Assembly: GCA_946811185.2 (NCBI GenBank)
Contig: OX328102.1
Span: forward strand, 63,133,416-63,197,415
DNA: 64,000 nt
Direction: 5' to 3'
Source: Hippopus hippopus
Lineage: Eukaryota > Mollusca > Bivalvia > Cardiida > Cardiidae
The position numbers and the translations under genes are program-made. Shown here one piece after another: positions 11,255 to 21,490 of the stretch; positions within the stretch are counted from its first letter, which is position 1, and every line of letters begins with the position of its first letter. The notes under the pieces are model-generated. The model was not told the origin of the DNA and did no database searches. It saw only the letters and a list, made by a program, of their open reading frames with translations.

Positions 11255-11850
11255 CTACTTGTAAAACATTATGGTTGTAGTAAAACATGCTTAGTAAAAA
11301 TGCTCTAGAGTAATAAAGTGCATTAACTTGTTAAATATTATGGTTGGAGTAATACATGCTTAGTAAATATGCTCTAGAGGGATAATGTGTATTAACTTGT
11401 AAAATATTATGATTGGAGTAATACATGCCTATAGAAAATGCTCTAGAGGGATAAAGTTTGTTTTTGTAAAAAAAAATATTGTTGGAGTAATACATCCTTA
11501 CTGAAAATGCTCTAGAGGGATAAAGTATTTTTTAAAACCTTATGGTTGGAGTAATACATGCTTATTGAAAATGCTCTAGAAGGATAAATTATTTTTGTAA
11601 AACGTTATGGTTGATGTAATACATACTAATTGGAAATGATCTAGAGGGATAAAGTATTTTTGTAAAACCTTGTGGTTGGAGTAATACATGCTTAAAGTGT
11701 TCTTGCGAGATAACGTGTACTTATTAAACACTATGGTTGGAATAATATATATACACATTTATTAAAATATTCCAGATGGATAAAGTGTACCTGTAAAACA
11801 TAATGGTTGAAGTTATACACGCTTTAAACTGGCTTCAGGGATAAAGTGTT
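11255..11850. repeat. Minisatellite, ~60-70 bp period, ~9 units
   Basis: Units carry ATGGTTGGAGTAATACATGC, then a variable stretch, then AATGCTCTAGAGGGATAAAG. Unit starts fall near 11,272, 11,342, 11,411, 11,481, 11,543, 11,608, 11,673, 11,733 and 11,802. It sits between the first visible exon of gene A and the Polinton. Confidence 0.85.
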
Positions 11851-11930
11851 TTAGAACTCTTAACAAAAAAAAGCAATAGCCGAAATATTGAACAATAGAG
11901 AGAAATGGTGTTTTATTCTTTCCTTGAGGA

Positions 11931-12190
11931 GCCCGGCCGGGTAGCTCAGTGGTTAGCGTATCTGACTCGTGACCTGGAGGTTGCGGTGTTCGATATCCGG
12001 TAGCGGCGAACTTTCTTTCCGGCGATTTTTCGCCTCTCACCTCTGATGCATGTGAGAAAAGTAGTCAGTGGCTTTGGAAAGAAAGTTGTGTCAGTTTTGG
12101 TGTGAGAAAGCCAGGAAACATATGGGCGCGCCACTGACAGCCATGATATGACCTAAGCTGTTCAAATGGCGTTAAACTCCAATACAAACC
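11931..12190 (+). mobile_element. tRNA-derived SINE
   Basis: The head has pol III box A- and box B-like sequences (GTAGCTCAGTGGTTAGCG and GTGTTCGATATCC, 30-odd bp apart). The body shares GTCAGTGGCTTTGGAAAGAA and the tail GTTAAACTCCAA with SINE-like copies at 62,325-62,620 and 55,405-55,565. It lacks a foldable complete tRNA, so it is not a tRNA gene. The Polinton target site begins about 13 bp after its tail. Confidence 0.7.
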
Positions 12191-12202
12191 AAATCATTAC
12201 AT

Positions 12203-12208
12203 GAGGAA
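12203..12208. repeat. Polinton target-site duplication, left (GAGGAA)
   Basis: GAGGAA lies immediately before the terminal AG of the element and is repeated at 28,020-28,025. A 6-bp duplication is the known length for Maverick/Polinton insertion. Confidence 0.92.
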
Positions 12209-12968
12209 AGTAGATGAAGAGAGAGAGAGCTGGGTCTAACCATCCATTCATCCATCTAAAATCCAACCCTCTCCTCGGTTTAATTAATTAAATCAAAATC
12301 CAACCATCTCCCTGCTCAAATAAATATTTTAACCATGTGTATGATTAAAATATTGTTTCAACCATCTTCCTGCTCAAATCTAAATCCAACCATCTCCCTG
12401 CTTAAAACAAAATTCAACCATCTTCCTGCTCAAATCTAAATCCAACCATCTCCCTGCTTAAAACAAAAGTCAACCATCTTCCTGCTCAAATCTAAATCCA
12501 ACCATTTCCCTGCTCTAAACAAAACTCAACCATCTCTCTGATTAAGTCATTGTTTCAACCATCTCCCTGCTCAAATCTAAATCCAACCATCTCTTACCTT
12601 AATTCCTTACTGGTTTAAATTCAACCATACCAAAAATCACCTGTGCTCCTTCGCGAAGCGGTTCGGTACGTATTTTCATACAGAAATTATTTTCTTAAAT
12701 TATTTTTTTTTTTGTAAATCGGCTCATGGTGCAAAGCATGCATATATAAATAAAAAGATTCAGACAAATCGCCCATATAGCAATTTTAATAGTTTATTAA
12801 TATTTTGTTTGGTATGCATCAACTACGATACCCAATTTTCTTTTTCTAAAACTTTTTTTTCTTTTTTTGTTGAGCTCATACAATTTTTATTCTTCATGTT
12901 TTTTAATTTTATAATGTCCCCAGGCTAGTGTGTCAATCTTATTTTCCAAGACAAACCTTTTATCATCA
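12209..12968. repeat. Polinton left terminal inverted repeat
   Basis: 760 bp matching 27,254-28,019 in reverse complement, with scattered substitutions and small indels (a few percent by eye). Its inner end lies within the 3' end of the polymerase gene, whose stop codon (12,887-12,889) is therefore inside the repeat. Confidence 0.93.
12340..12600. repeat. Subterminal tandem repeats in left TIR
   Basis: Alternating units of about 45 bp built from CAACCATCTCCCTGCTCAAA, TCTAAATC and CCCTGCTTAAAACAAA. They could bind element proteins such as the integrase or terminal protein, but that role is inferred only. The mirror set is at 27,625-27,900. Confidence 0.85.
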
Positions 12969-15900
12969 TCCGCGCTTAAAGCAATTTTATTTACCTCTTC
13001 TGTATACAACTGGTGATTATGAATTCTAATTACAACCATTTTCCGAAATCGAGGCTTCTCATCAAACAAACATTCTTTATAATGATCATGTTTAATAAAA
13101 CATCTTACAACTTGTTGTTTGATACCTTTACATTTTTTACTTTCCTTACCATCATCAAACATTTTATAAGAATATAACTTAGATCTTAGACCAAAAACTC
13201 TTCAATAGTCTTACCATAACATTCATCTTTAAACATACCTACTACTTTCTTATTTAATCCTGTGGGTATACCTGAACGATGGTCTTTAGGATAATCACTT
13301 GTATCAAACCAATCTTTTACATCATCACTAATATCTTTATAGAAATCTTCTGTTTCTATTTCATACATTAAACTATCTGTATCATTAAAAAGAAGGTTTC
13401 CTTTACTTTATACTTTTCCTTAATATAATTATAATGAAAATTATATATTAACGTTTTACTTATATCTAAAATACTCATTCCAACATAAATAGGTTTATTA
13501 AAAAGTAAATGTGATTTTTTCATCTGAATTATACATAAATTCTCATCAAGTCTTGTTATATTATGATAATTTGGTTTAGCAGCTAATTTCTCAGCTTTGT
13601 CTCTGGTGCTAACTAATTTTATATCTACTCTATTTCTAATATTCTCCATTGTCTTACCAAATACTGAGTTGTTCATAAGCTTGAAGAAATCTTTTTCAAA
13701 ATCATTCTTTGCTTTTGCTCTGAGTCTTGTATTTTTATCAATATAAGGTTTTAGCCATTCACTCTCATCAAAACTAAGACCTCTATGTATTTTTGTAATC
13801 TTTAAACCTAAACTAGTATACAACTTTAGATTTTCATAATGTAATATATATTTATGTCTATCATGTAAATTAGGAATAAGTTTCTCAACCTTATCAACCT
13901 TTAATCTTTCAGGAGCTAATGGAAAATCATTATGTAAATCATGTAATTCTTCAGGGTATTCTATATCAACCTCTAATATACATGGATGATTTTTCCAATT
14001 TCCTAATTCATCCTCATCCATCCATTTAAAATTACCTGTGGGAAGTTTCTTACACATTGCCCAACCATAAAGATTATTTGCGTCTAAATAAGTAGGATTA
14101 TATTTCTCACCCATATATAAATGATTTGCTTTTGTAAATCGTTTAAAAATAGTTGATGTACCACTCTAACTCCATTTTCTATAAATAATATCATATCTGG
14201 GTCTGTTAATAAATCTAATTTTACACCAGTAATCTTTAACATTGCATCCCAGGCTAATCCAGGTGTTGTATAAAACCATGATGGATCTAATCCATAATTG
14301 TTAAAACAAAGTTTCCTAAAATTTTCAAAGACATCAGCTAATAGTAAAACATCAGTCTTATTATATAAGTCATGATAATCTTTAAATGTTTTCATATCAA
14401 ACGTTTTCCAAACATTTAATGCATGTTGGTAATCTTCTTTCTTTATTCCACTACATTTAAGTCTTGAGTAAAATTCTCTTTGTAAAGGTAATTTTGTTTC
14501 ACTTAATTTTCTAAGTTGATCAAACCATTCATATGGAAATTTTCCTTTCTTTGAAACCAAATGAAAATTTTCACCAGTAAAATATTTTAAAAGATTATCC
14601 ATGTTTTCTTTTGGTAATATACTAACCAGTTCATCTAAACTTTTTGGTAAAAACCTCAAACTATCAATAAATCTAATTTCATGAAGTTTTTCTTTAGTAA
14701 CCTCCTCTTCAGTTTTTTTTTTTTTATCTTTATAAGTATATTGAATTGGTATTTTCTTAGAGACACTAATACACGTTTCCTTATTTGTTGGAATGCAACT
14801 TGTATCACCTGGTGTTTTCATTAAATCTTTTATAAACAAATGAACATCATATTTACTGAAATTATGAAAATACACAGGCGTAAAAGTTGGTCTTCTATAT
14901 TTTAAATTACACATATTATGAGCGGCTCCCCTAAACTTCCCTGTATAATGACAATGATCTCTAACCTTTTTATCTTGTTTTGTAAATGGTTTATTACATA
15001 TACAACATTTTGTTGATCTATCAAACTCTCTTTTATCATGGAGTCTAAAATTCATCTCCCTCGTTGGTATCCCATCTATTTCCTTTATAACATTTTCTAA
15101 ATCCTCTATGAATTTCTCTGATGCATTTTCTCCTGAATATTGAACAAGCTTTGAAGGATATATATTTTCATGAAGTGATTTAACATAAAAACAATATCCT
15201 GAAATGTTATGTTCATTAATTACTTTTGTTCCGTTACCCTTCTTTTCATATTTCTTTTCTAATGTTGACTCCATATCTGCATAAATTGTAAAAGGGTGCA
15301 TCTGTTGTTTATAGAAGTTTTGGAAGGATAACTGGGAACCCTTTTCTGGTAAATCTATTCTAACAGCATCTTTTTCACCACAATACTCTAAATATTTATT
15401 TAAAGTTTCTTCGTTTTGAAAATGATTTAAACATCTTTCACAAACATAAATTTTACCATTATGGTTTGATATTTGTTTTGATAATAGTCTGCTTAAATCT
15501 TTAATTAGACAATAATGTTTTTGTCCGTCTTTTTCTAAAAGTAAAAGATTAACATGATGTTCTCTTTTGTAAACTTCTTTACTTATACTAAGTGGGTAGA
15601 CACCAACAGAATTACTATACGCGTGTATCGATACAGATACTGAAGGATTTTGTTTCTCAAATTTATTTCTATCATGAATGGAAACAGGATAATTAATTCC
15701 TTCCATATTTAATGTGTTTAGCAAAGGTCTTAGTCTATCAATTCTTTCAGGATTATTATCTGTTGGGTTTAAAGCTATAAGAATACAATACGCAAAACAC
15801 ATATCATCATCTGTATTTTTCGGATTAATAACATTTTTGTATTTCCTACCTTAGGAGGAGTTGGGAACCAAGAACCAACTCTTAACGGATTATATGATAC

Positions 15901-16751
15901 TGTGTGTAATCTTAAATCGATTACGTAAAGAACTCTCCAATAATCTTCTTGCATCTCTTTTTCTGCAATTTTATTTAATATGTCATCTGCCATTTCATCG
16001 TATATTTCATTTTCATCGTCTCCATCCAAATTAACAATTGGAAAACCAGAATCAAAATTCATTGGTTTTAATTCATTAGTAATGGAGTGTTTCATCATAC
16101 ATCTCATAATAAGTTTAACTTTTGTTTGACGATTATTTCTCATAACATTTGTTAAACCCCTTTCTGCTAATTCTAAAAAAGTAGATGGTGAAGACTCACC
16201 TTTACCTTCTATAAAATAATGTTTTGTGAAACCTCTAAATGCCGATGGTCCTTCTTCAATTACTATTTCATCTTGCGCTCTATATAAATCACTTATTCTT
16301 TCTTTTAAAGCTTTTAGCCTAGGTGAAATACTTTTTCTTCAACATTATCTATATAGTTCATTAATTCATCAAACGATGATGTGGGAGGAGTGGGAGTGGG
16401 AGTTGGAGTTGGAGTGGGAGTTGGAGGGGTATAGGGTGCCGGGGTTAATATCGGGCCACTTACATTACCAATATCGTAATCTAAGATTGGTGTGCCTCGA
16501 TTAATTAAGAGATCAATTAATTGGGCTTTTCTAAGCGTAGAGTATCCTCTAATTCCTCTAGACTTAGCTAAATTCTTTAAACCTTCTACTGTAAGTCCTC
16601 TGAATTGATCAGCAGGACTAGGAGGTGGTGGATTACTTAGACGCTCAATTAATTCAGCACTTCTAAGCCTAGAGTATCCTCTAAATCCTCTAGACTTAGC
16701 TAAATTCTTTAGACCTTGTAAGGTATATATAGTATAATTGATATTATCCAT
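12887..16751 (-). pseudogene. polB: Protein-primed family-B DNA polymerase (pPolB), five frameshifts
   Basis: Replicates the element, by analogy with protein-primed family-B polymerases. Read from 16,751 it begins with two SAP/Rho-N-like motifs (LKNLAKSRG.RGYS.LR.A.LI) and a proline/threonine linker. Next come the 3'-5' exonuclease motifs (FTIYADMEST; FHNFSKYD; YNKTDVLLLAD) and a cysteine/histidine motif (RDHCHYTGKFRGAAHN). The palm motifs follow: YLDANNLYGWAM (A), FKLMNNSVFGKT (B) and DTDS (C). Frame changes of one base lie near 16,325-16,340, 15,830-15,850, 14,150-14,170, 13,385-13,410 and 13,190-13,200, several in T/A runs. Total span is about 1,290 codons, close to the usual Polinton polymerase. 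The start follows ATATATAAAA. The 3' end overlaps the left TIR. Confidence 0.93.
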
Positions 16752-16819
16752 TTTTATATATAAAATAAAAAACTTAAGTTAATTTCATAAAATTTTATTA
16801 TGGCAATGTCATAATAAAA

Positions 16820-17154
16820 TTATTGAATGTTAATCTTATATTTATTCTTCCAAGTTCTCCCATTCCAGTTCACAATTGTTTGGGGGCAATGATCTATAAA
16901 TTTACCCGCCATGTAAATTGATGAAAAGGTTTTTATTTCACCAGTTTCAACATCCTCTAAACTAACTTTCTTAGGATTATGCATATTAGTTTTTAATCTA
17001 TCAAACCTAGGGTCTTTACTTCTTTCTTTTTTAGGTGCCGCAGTTGACTCCATGTTTTTTCACCAACTCACCTAATCGCTTTTTATCCCAGTATGAGTGA
17101 AATTTTATATTATTTTCTTTAAGAATTTTTTTTAAATCTGATGTCTTTATCATT
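16820..17154 (-). pseudogene. Small SAP-like plus NUMOD-like DNA-binding protein, frameshifted
   Basis: The promoter-like CTATATAAAA abuts an ATG at 17,154 that opens a short SAP/HeH-like segment (MIKTSDLKK..., ...YWDKKRLGELVKK). That frame is broken at a run of eight A (about 17,125-17,133) and again at a short A run near 17,056. The distal frame (from 17,053) reads to 16,820. It contains VSLEDVETGEIKTFSSIY followed by QTIVNWNGRTW, which resembles the NUMOD1-type helix-turn-helix found beside homing endonucleases. No nuclease domain is present. Function is unknown; DNA binding is an inference. Confidence 0.6.
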
Positions 17155-17176
17155 TTTATATAGGAAAAGAAAAATC

Positions 17177-18467
17177 TTAATACACTACACTCATTTTATT
17201 CCCATCAGACTGGAAGTTAATTAGCCTATCACTAATAATAACAGCATATGCCTCGGTGTTTGCAAGTACATTTTCAGTAAAATTTGCCTTGATTTGGATA
17301 TCGGTGACTGAGTACTTTAATCTCTCACTCTGTTTGGAAACGTCAAACAAAAACAAAGGATAAAGGGTTTTATAATCTGAGGGGGTAATGTTAGGGTTTG
17401 ACACCAATTCATCCATGTTATAAAACTTAGATCAAAATAGAGCAGCATCACCATACGCTCTACTAAATTGGTTCACGGTGAATGAAATATTATAGTCAAG
17501 AGCAGGATATCTAGTAGAATTTAGCATAACATAAATATTTTTAACGTTTGTATGATCAAATATGGCAGGATTTTGTTGCTGGTCACCACTTTTACCAGTC
17601 TGAAAACCAGCAATGATAAAACGTGGCACTTCAGGAGATGATTTGACAGAGAGTCTCCAGCTAAATGACATTGACTGAGGTACAGCAATAGAATCACATT
17701 GTCTCATTCTATATCCAACTGGTATTTTTTTTTTTTTTTTTCTCGATAATTTTATAAAGTTCCATCTTTTCCTTATCTGCGGGTAGCTCGTGTGGCATAA
17801 ACCATGATACTTTAAGTAATGTAATTCTACCATCAGCAGGAGCAGCACCATCTTGAAATATTGCATCATTATCATCATTTCTTGTTAAGGTGAGAGTTTG
17901 CTTCATTCCATACAATCTTTTACTATAATCATCGCAAAAACCAAATATATGTTTTAATGGAACTCTGAAGCTAAAGGTACCTCTTGGAAGAGCATCATTA
18001 ATAATATAATTTCTTCTTACAATAAACCCAGTGTTTCCAGATGCTGCATTAGCTGTTGTACCTTTATACCAACATTGATTTAACCCTTGTGATTTAGAAA
18101 AATCATCCGGATATTTTAACAAACCAAGCATTGTAGTAGTCTGGCCTGGATGTGTTATAGATTCAACCTCCTGACCAGAGAGTTGATACCTAATGTTTTT
18201 AAACAGATGCATCAGGCCGTTGTTTGTTAAAGATATATTGGTGTTAGCATCATAAACTGCTCCAGTATCACTTCTTACTAATTCACCTATAATAAGTAAA
18301 TAACTCTCACTAGGATGTGTAAAAATATCTTGGGTTTCGATGCTTATCCTAATATCTCCTCCTAAGTTGTTGAGATTTGCACCTGTGATTGGTTCATATT
18401 CAAAGTGCTCATACTCATCAATACTATCGTCTTTTAAAATTGGTTCGGTAATTCTTAAAATGTCCAT
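17177..18467 (-). pseudogene. mcp: Major capsid protein (double jelly-roll, hexon-like), one frameshift and one in-frame TGA
   Basis: Builds the icosahedral shell, as in Polintons and adintoviruses. The N-terminal part (18,467 to about 17,740) contains ITGANLNNLGGDIRI, SESYLLIIGELVRSDTG and LFKNIRYQLSG, and the far C-terminal part contains LYPLFLFDVSKQSERLKYSV. Both are typical of the family. The frame changes at a run of 17 T on the plus strand (about 17,725-17,741). A TGA at 17,434-17,432 interrupts the second frame, with coding similarity continuing directly to 17,177. Together the parts span about 430 codons, a little shorter than many Polinton capsid proteins. The start follows AATAATAAAA. 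Confidence 0.88.
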
Positions 18468-18522
18468 TTTTATTATTACAATTATAATTTTTAAATGAAA
18501 ATTATAATTGTGTTACTTTTAC

Positions 18523-18894
18523 TTAAATCTCTAACCAAAGCTGGGGAAAAGATTTTTTTTCTTTATTAACAAACACACCTTTAAGTTGAATGCTTTTTAG
18601 TTTATCTTCTTTAATATAATATGTTTTCTTTTTGGGGTAAATCCTGTTTCCATACACAAGTGTTATTTGGGGTATACCCATACCTTGTAAATGCTCATTC
18701 ACCTTTTCCTCAATCTCTTTCATTACGATTACTTTTTCAGAAGACAACTTTACAACGGCTTTCTGATAACCATATTGCGTGTTATTAATTTCGAGGATCT
18801 CACAATCTTTTAGTTTTAAAGATGCGCCTAGTATAGTAATAGTACTAGTATTGTATTTTTCATAAAATACACGATTAAATGTTAATTGTGACAT
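18523..18894 (-). CDS. Uncharacterised Polinton protein, 123 aa
   Basis: Intact frame. No transmembrane segment. It is lysine-rich with alternating hydrophobic stretches (TSTITILGASLKL, YGYQKAVVKL, ITLVYGNRIYPKKK) and ends FPQLWLEI, suggesting a small beta-rich protein. I do not recognise the family. It lies between the capsid protein and the amphipathic protein. Its start is preceded by TATATAAAAAAAAGAAA, the longest A-tract version of the start motif, so it is probably expressed with the structural genes. Confidence 0.65.
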   Translation of the reverse strand: MSQLTFNRVFYEKYNTSTITILGASLKLKDCEILEINNTQYGYQKAVVKLSSEKVIVMKEIEEKVNEHLQGMGIPQITLVYGNRIYPKKKTYYIKEDKLKSIQLKGVFVNKEKKSFPQLWLEI

Positions 18895-18948
18895 TTTCTT
18901 TTTTTTATATAATAAACATAATTTTCTTAACTTATTTTCATTTTTTCT

Positions 18949-19347
18949 TCATACTACTTTAATGCCTGCTCCGCTGTTTAATTCTTTAATTAAGTCTTGA
19001 ATAGCAATGGCACTTCCATCTATTAATGTATTAATGTTTTGTGTTGTAGGGGTATCAGCGGGTTTTGGTGTTGTGCTATATTTTTGTAAAATTTTCTTTG
19101 ATTTTGGTGTTAAAGCTTTTGTAAGTAATTTTTTTCCTACATCTACCGCTGCACTCTTTCCAACCTCTAAAGCCTTTTTTGCTCCTTCCTTAGCTACACT
19201 CTTTCCCACATCAAGGGCAGAAGATGCAATTTGTTTAGCTGTGCTACTAGTAAAAATTTTTGTAAAAAAGTTAGCAATGCTGTCAAAGATTCCGCAACCA
19301 CCATATGAATAATTTTTTTTAAATCCGTGGTTTTTAGTGATAATCAT
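18949..19347 (-). CDS. Small amphipathic protein, candidate minor virion component, 132 aa
   Basis: Intact. The N-terminus has YSYGGCGIFDSIANFFTKIF, a GG-containing site like those cut by adenovirus-type proteases, followed by an amphipathic helix. Next is an 11-residue-type repeat (ALDVGKSVAKEGAKK, ALEVGKSAAVDVGKK) predicted to be helical. The C-terminus is ELNSGAGIKVV. Its position among structural genes and its composition suggest a core or membrane-active virion protein, analogous to adenovirus pVI/pX/pVII. This is inferred, not shown. The start is joined to ACTATAAAAA. The gap to the next gene upstream is only 3 bp. Confidence 0.6.
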   Translation of the reverse strand: MIITKNHGFKKNYSYGGCGIFDSIANFFTKIFTSSTAKQIASSALDVGKSVAKEGAKKALEVGKSAAVDVGKKLLTKALTPKSKKILQKYSTTPKPADTPTTQNINTLIDGSAIAIQDLIKELNSGAGIKVV

Positions 19348-19350
19348 TTT

Positions 19351-20220
19351 TTATAGTAAAGACATTAAATTTTTATAACCGTTTGAATCTAAAACACCTT
19401 GTCTTTTTAATTCATCACAAATGCTGACTAGCTCATTTCTTACACCTGTGTTGCCTGCTTCTTTACTTGCCAACAACAGGTCTAGTCTTTCTATTAATGC
19501 GTTAGGGTCACTCGGGATAACAACGATACCCTCTCTTTTATATAGTCTTCTATTATCCCAAATAGGTCTAAGTATAACGGTCCATTTTTTACCTTTAGAA
19601 GCTTTAGGATATTTACTTCCTGGGTTGTTGTCGCGATAAATGGAGTTGGTTTTTACCAACAACTTCGCGTAATTGATGTAATCCTCTTTTGTATAAATAC
19701 TACTATCCGGCTCTTTAGATATGATTAACTCCCATAGACCGGGGGTGCCTTCATATTCCTCATTTCCCACAATAATATTGTTGTCTTGAATAACAACTGG
19801 TTTGTCGCCAATATAAAACTTACCCTCTCTGTCATATATTCCATACGTTCTATCAGCTTCAGACTTAGTAGTATACTTTCTTAAATACTCTCACGGTATT
19901 TCACCAATAAATAGTGGATCTTCTTCTGGTTCTTCTGATGGTTTAGCATAAGCTGTTATAGAAGGAAATGCTGGGAACTTAATATTTTGTGGTAAGTTTT
20001 CTATACCTTCTTTAATGGGTTTAAGTCCTTCCGTAATCTCCTTTGTTGTAGCTTTTTGCACTTCTGTAATAGGTTTAAAAAACTTTGTAAGATCAGTTTG
20101 CAATTCTTGTTCACCTGTTCTCTCTGCTGTTAGATTATCCCGAATATTCTTTTTTGTTTCAAGATATTCTTTTACAAGTAAGTCCCTTTTTGCAGGATCG
20201 GTGATTTTTAAAAAAGACAT
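19351..20220 (-). pseudogene. Conserved Polinton protein (GTPGLWEL family), one in-frame TGA
   Basis: One reading frame of 290 codons is interrupted by TGA at 19,893-19,891. The N-terminal part is charged and helical (KRDLLVKEYLETKKNIRDNL). The C-terminal part carries YGIYDREGKFYIGD, then YEGTPGLWELIISKEPDSS, then YTKEDYINYAKLL, then KGKKWTVILRPIW. I recognise this as a recurrent Polinton/invertebrate protein of unknown function, probably the one catalogued as DUF8207, but I could not check that. The ATG follows a run of about 21 A instead of a clear TATA motif, perhaps an expanded tract. Confidence 0.7.
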
Positions 20221-20380
20221 TTTTTTTTTTTTTTTTTTTTAATTACTAAAATAATTTTTTATCTCAGTTTTTATCCCATTTTTTATTATAATTTTTATCA
20301 TAGTTTTTATCATAGTTTTTTAACACGTTTCATAACTAAAGCTGCATGAAAACTTTATTTTTGGTCTTCTAATGTTCCCT
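20221..20380. promoter_or_regulatory. A/T-rich intergenic spacer with homopolymer run
   Basis: Begins with about 20 T on the plus strand, directly upstream of the 20,220 start codon, then has three TTTTTATCATAG-like units. It is the longest non-coding gap inside the structural cluster. No terminator or other signal is recognised. Confidence 0.4.
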
Positions 20381-21034
20381 TTAACTCCCATTATTCTTTT
20401 CAACCAACCTCCGAAATGACTCACGTGATTCTTGCCTCCCTTTTTCAATTAAACTTTTTTCGTCTTCGGTAGATATCTTTTTCTTAGTTTTTGTTCTTAC
20501 TTCATCCTTCATATTCTTATACTTCTCTAGTTCTTCCATGATAAGTTTAAACTCTTCATCTGATATATGATTGTCAACTAAAGCTTTGGATATATGTGAA
20601 GCAATTGTGTCAAGCTTAGCATCAGCTACCATTCGAATCTTTTGATGTTTTTCTGCCTTGGTTCTTGAATTTCTTACTACATATTTACCTACTAGTGAAA
20701 GAAGCCCGGTTGCCGCAGCTGATGCTTCTAATGCTATGACAGCTGGAATAGCTACAACAGTAGATAGTAAACCAATTCCTCCAACTCCACTAGTCATGGT
20801 AATCGTAATTAGGACCGTATCAATATTATCAACAACTCTGGCGGCTCTAGAATATTTTTTAGGTAGGGTATCTCTTTTTTGAATTTCATTTTCGAGAAAC
20901 TTTTGTACTTCAGATATCTTTTGTAAACGGTAGGAATGACCCTTGTCATTATGCAGTGGCATCATTTCAATAGATGGGGCTGAAGGTATCGAAGGATAAA
21001 TTTTATTAGGGTGTTCTTGATCTATATCTGCCAT
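20381..21034 (-). CDS. Two-transmembrane conserved Polinton protein, 217 aa
   Basis: Intact. The N-terminus is proline-rich (YPSIPSAPSIEMMPLHNDKG). Next is a helical segment HSYRLQKISEVQKFLENEI, then two hydrophobic segments (roughly residues 75-98 and 99-117: TVLITITMTSGVGGIGLL, VAIPAVIALEASAAATGLL). A long charged helix follows (DAKLDTIASHISKALVDN, then EEFKLIMEELEKYKNMKDE). This architecture recurs in Polintons next to the capsid genes. A membrane-associated role in entry or egress is possible; function is unknown. The start motif is TTAATAAAAA. Confidence 0.68.
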   Translation of the reverse strand: MADIDQEHPNKIYPSIPSAPSIEMMPLHNDKGHSYRLQKISEVQKFLENEIQKRDTLPKKYSRAARVVDNIDTVLITITMTSGVGGIGLLSTVVAIPAVIALEASAAATGLLSLVGKYVVRNSRTKAEKHQKIRMVADAKLDTIASHISKALVDNHISDEEFKLIMEELEKYKNMKDEVRTKTKKKISTEDEKSLIEKGRQESRESFRRLVEKNNGS

Positions 21035-21062
21035 TTTTTATTAAGATAATATTTTTTTTATA

Positions 21063-21446
21063 TCAAGATTTTAAATATTGTAGATAGCAAAACAATTCTC
21101 CTGCTGTTATAACAACATTATTTTGAGAAAAGTTATATAGGTATATTATGATATCTTCACACTCATTATCACCATGCACTCCATTTAGAACACCCACTTG
21201 TGTTTTCCACTTATCAGAGACACTAACACTAATTGACCCTTGACTCATTTTATAACCAAAACCTAATGATATTCTTTTTCCATCTTTAGAAGGTATTTTA
21301 ATGTCAACTTGTGAATAAATCTTCCATTTTACAGGATCTTGCTTGATAGGGGGATATTCAACGTGTAAGTCAGGTTTCCAAAATATAGTTTTATGTTGAG
21401 TAGTAATATTAGGTTTCACCCCGAATTTATGTACATTCATCTTCAT
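21063..21446 (-). CDS. dUTPase-fold-like protein, 127 aa
   Basis: Intact small beta-rich protein. The C-terminal stretch DIIIYLYNFSQNNVVITAGE followed by LFCYLQYL resembles the late strands of trimeric dUTPases (vvl.N.s...~i..Gd.iaQl). The preceding ISLGFGYKMSQGS could correspond to a core strand. I do not see the full set of catalytic motifs, so enzymatic activity is doubtful. A structural protein with this fold is as likely. The start is preceded by ATAACAAAATAAA, a weak form of the start motif. Confidence 0.5.
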   Translation of the reverse strand: MKMNVHKFGVKPNITTQHKTIFWKPDLHVEYPPIKQDPVKWKIYSQVDIKIPSKDGKRISLGFGYKMSQGSISVSVSDKWKTQVGVLNGVHGDNECEDIIIYLYNFSQNNVVITAGELFCYLQYLKS

Positions 21447-21490
21447 TTTATTTTGTTATAAATAATATTTAAATATTATTATTTATAACA

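Noticed and set aside
11945..12010. tRNA gene
   Set aside because: Box A and box B words are present, but the intervening arms do not pair into a complete cloverleaf and the sequence continues into a SINE body; same for 62,335-62,405 and 62,780-62,850.
12340..12600. CRISPR-like array
   Set aside because: Repeats are contiguous with variants and no unique spacers, lie inside TIRs, and the context is an animal genome.
16226..16504. Plus-strand frame rich in E/W/L repeats
   Set aside because: It is the reverse strand of the proline/threonine linker of polB.
19007..20882. Plus-strand open frames inside the Polinton left block
   Set aside because: Antisense shadows of the minus-strand genes; no start motif or recognisable protein.
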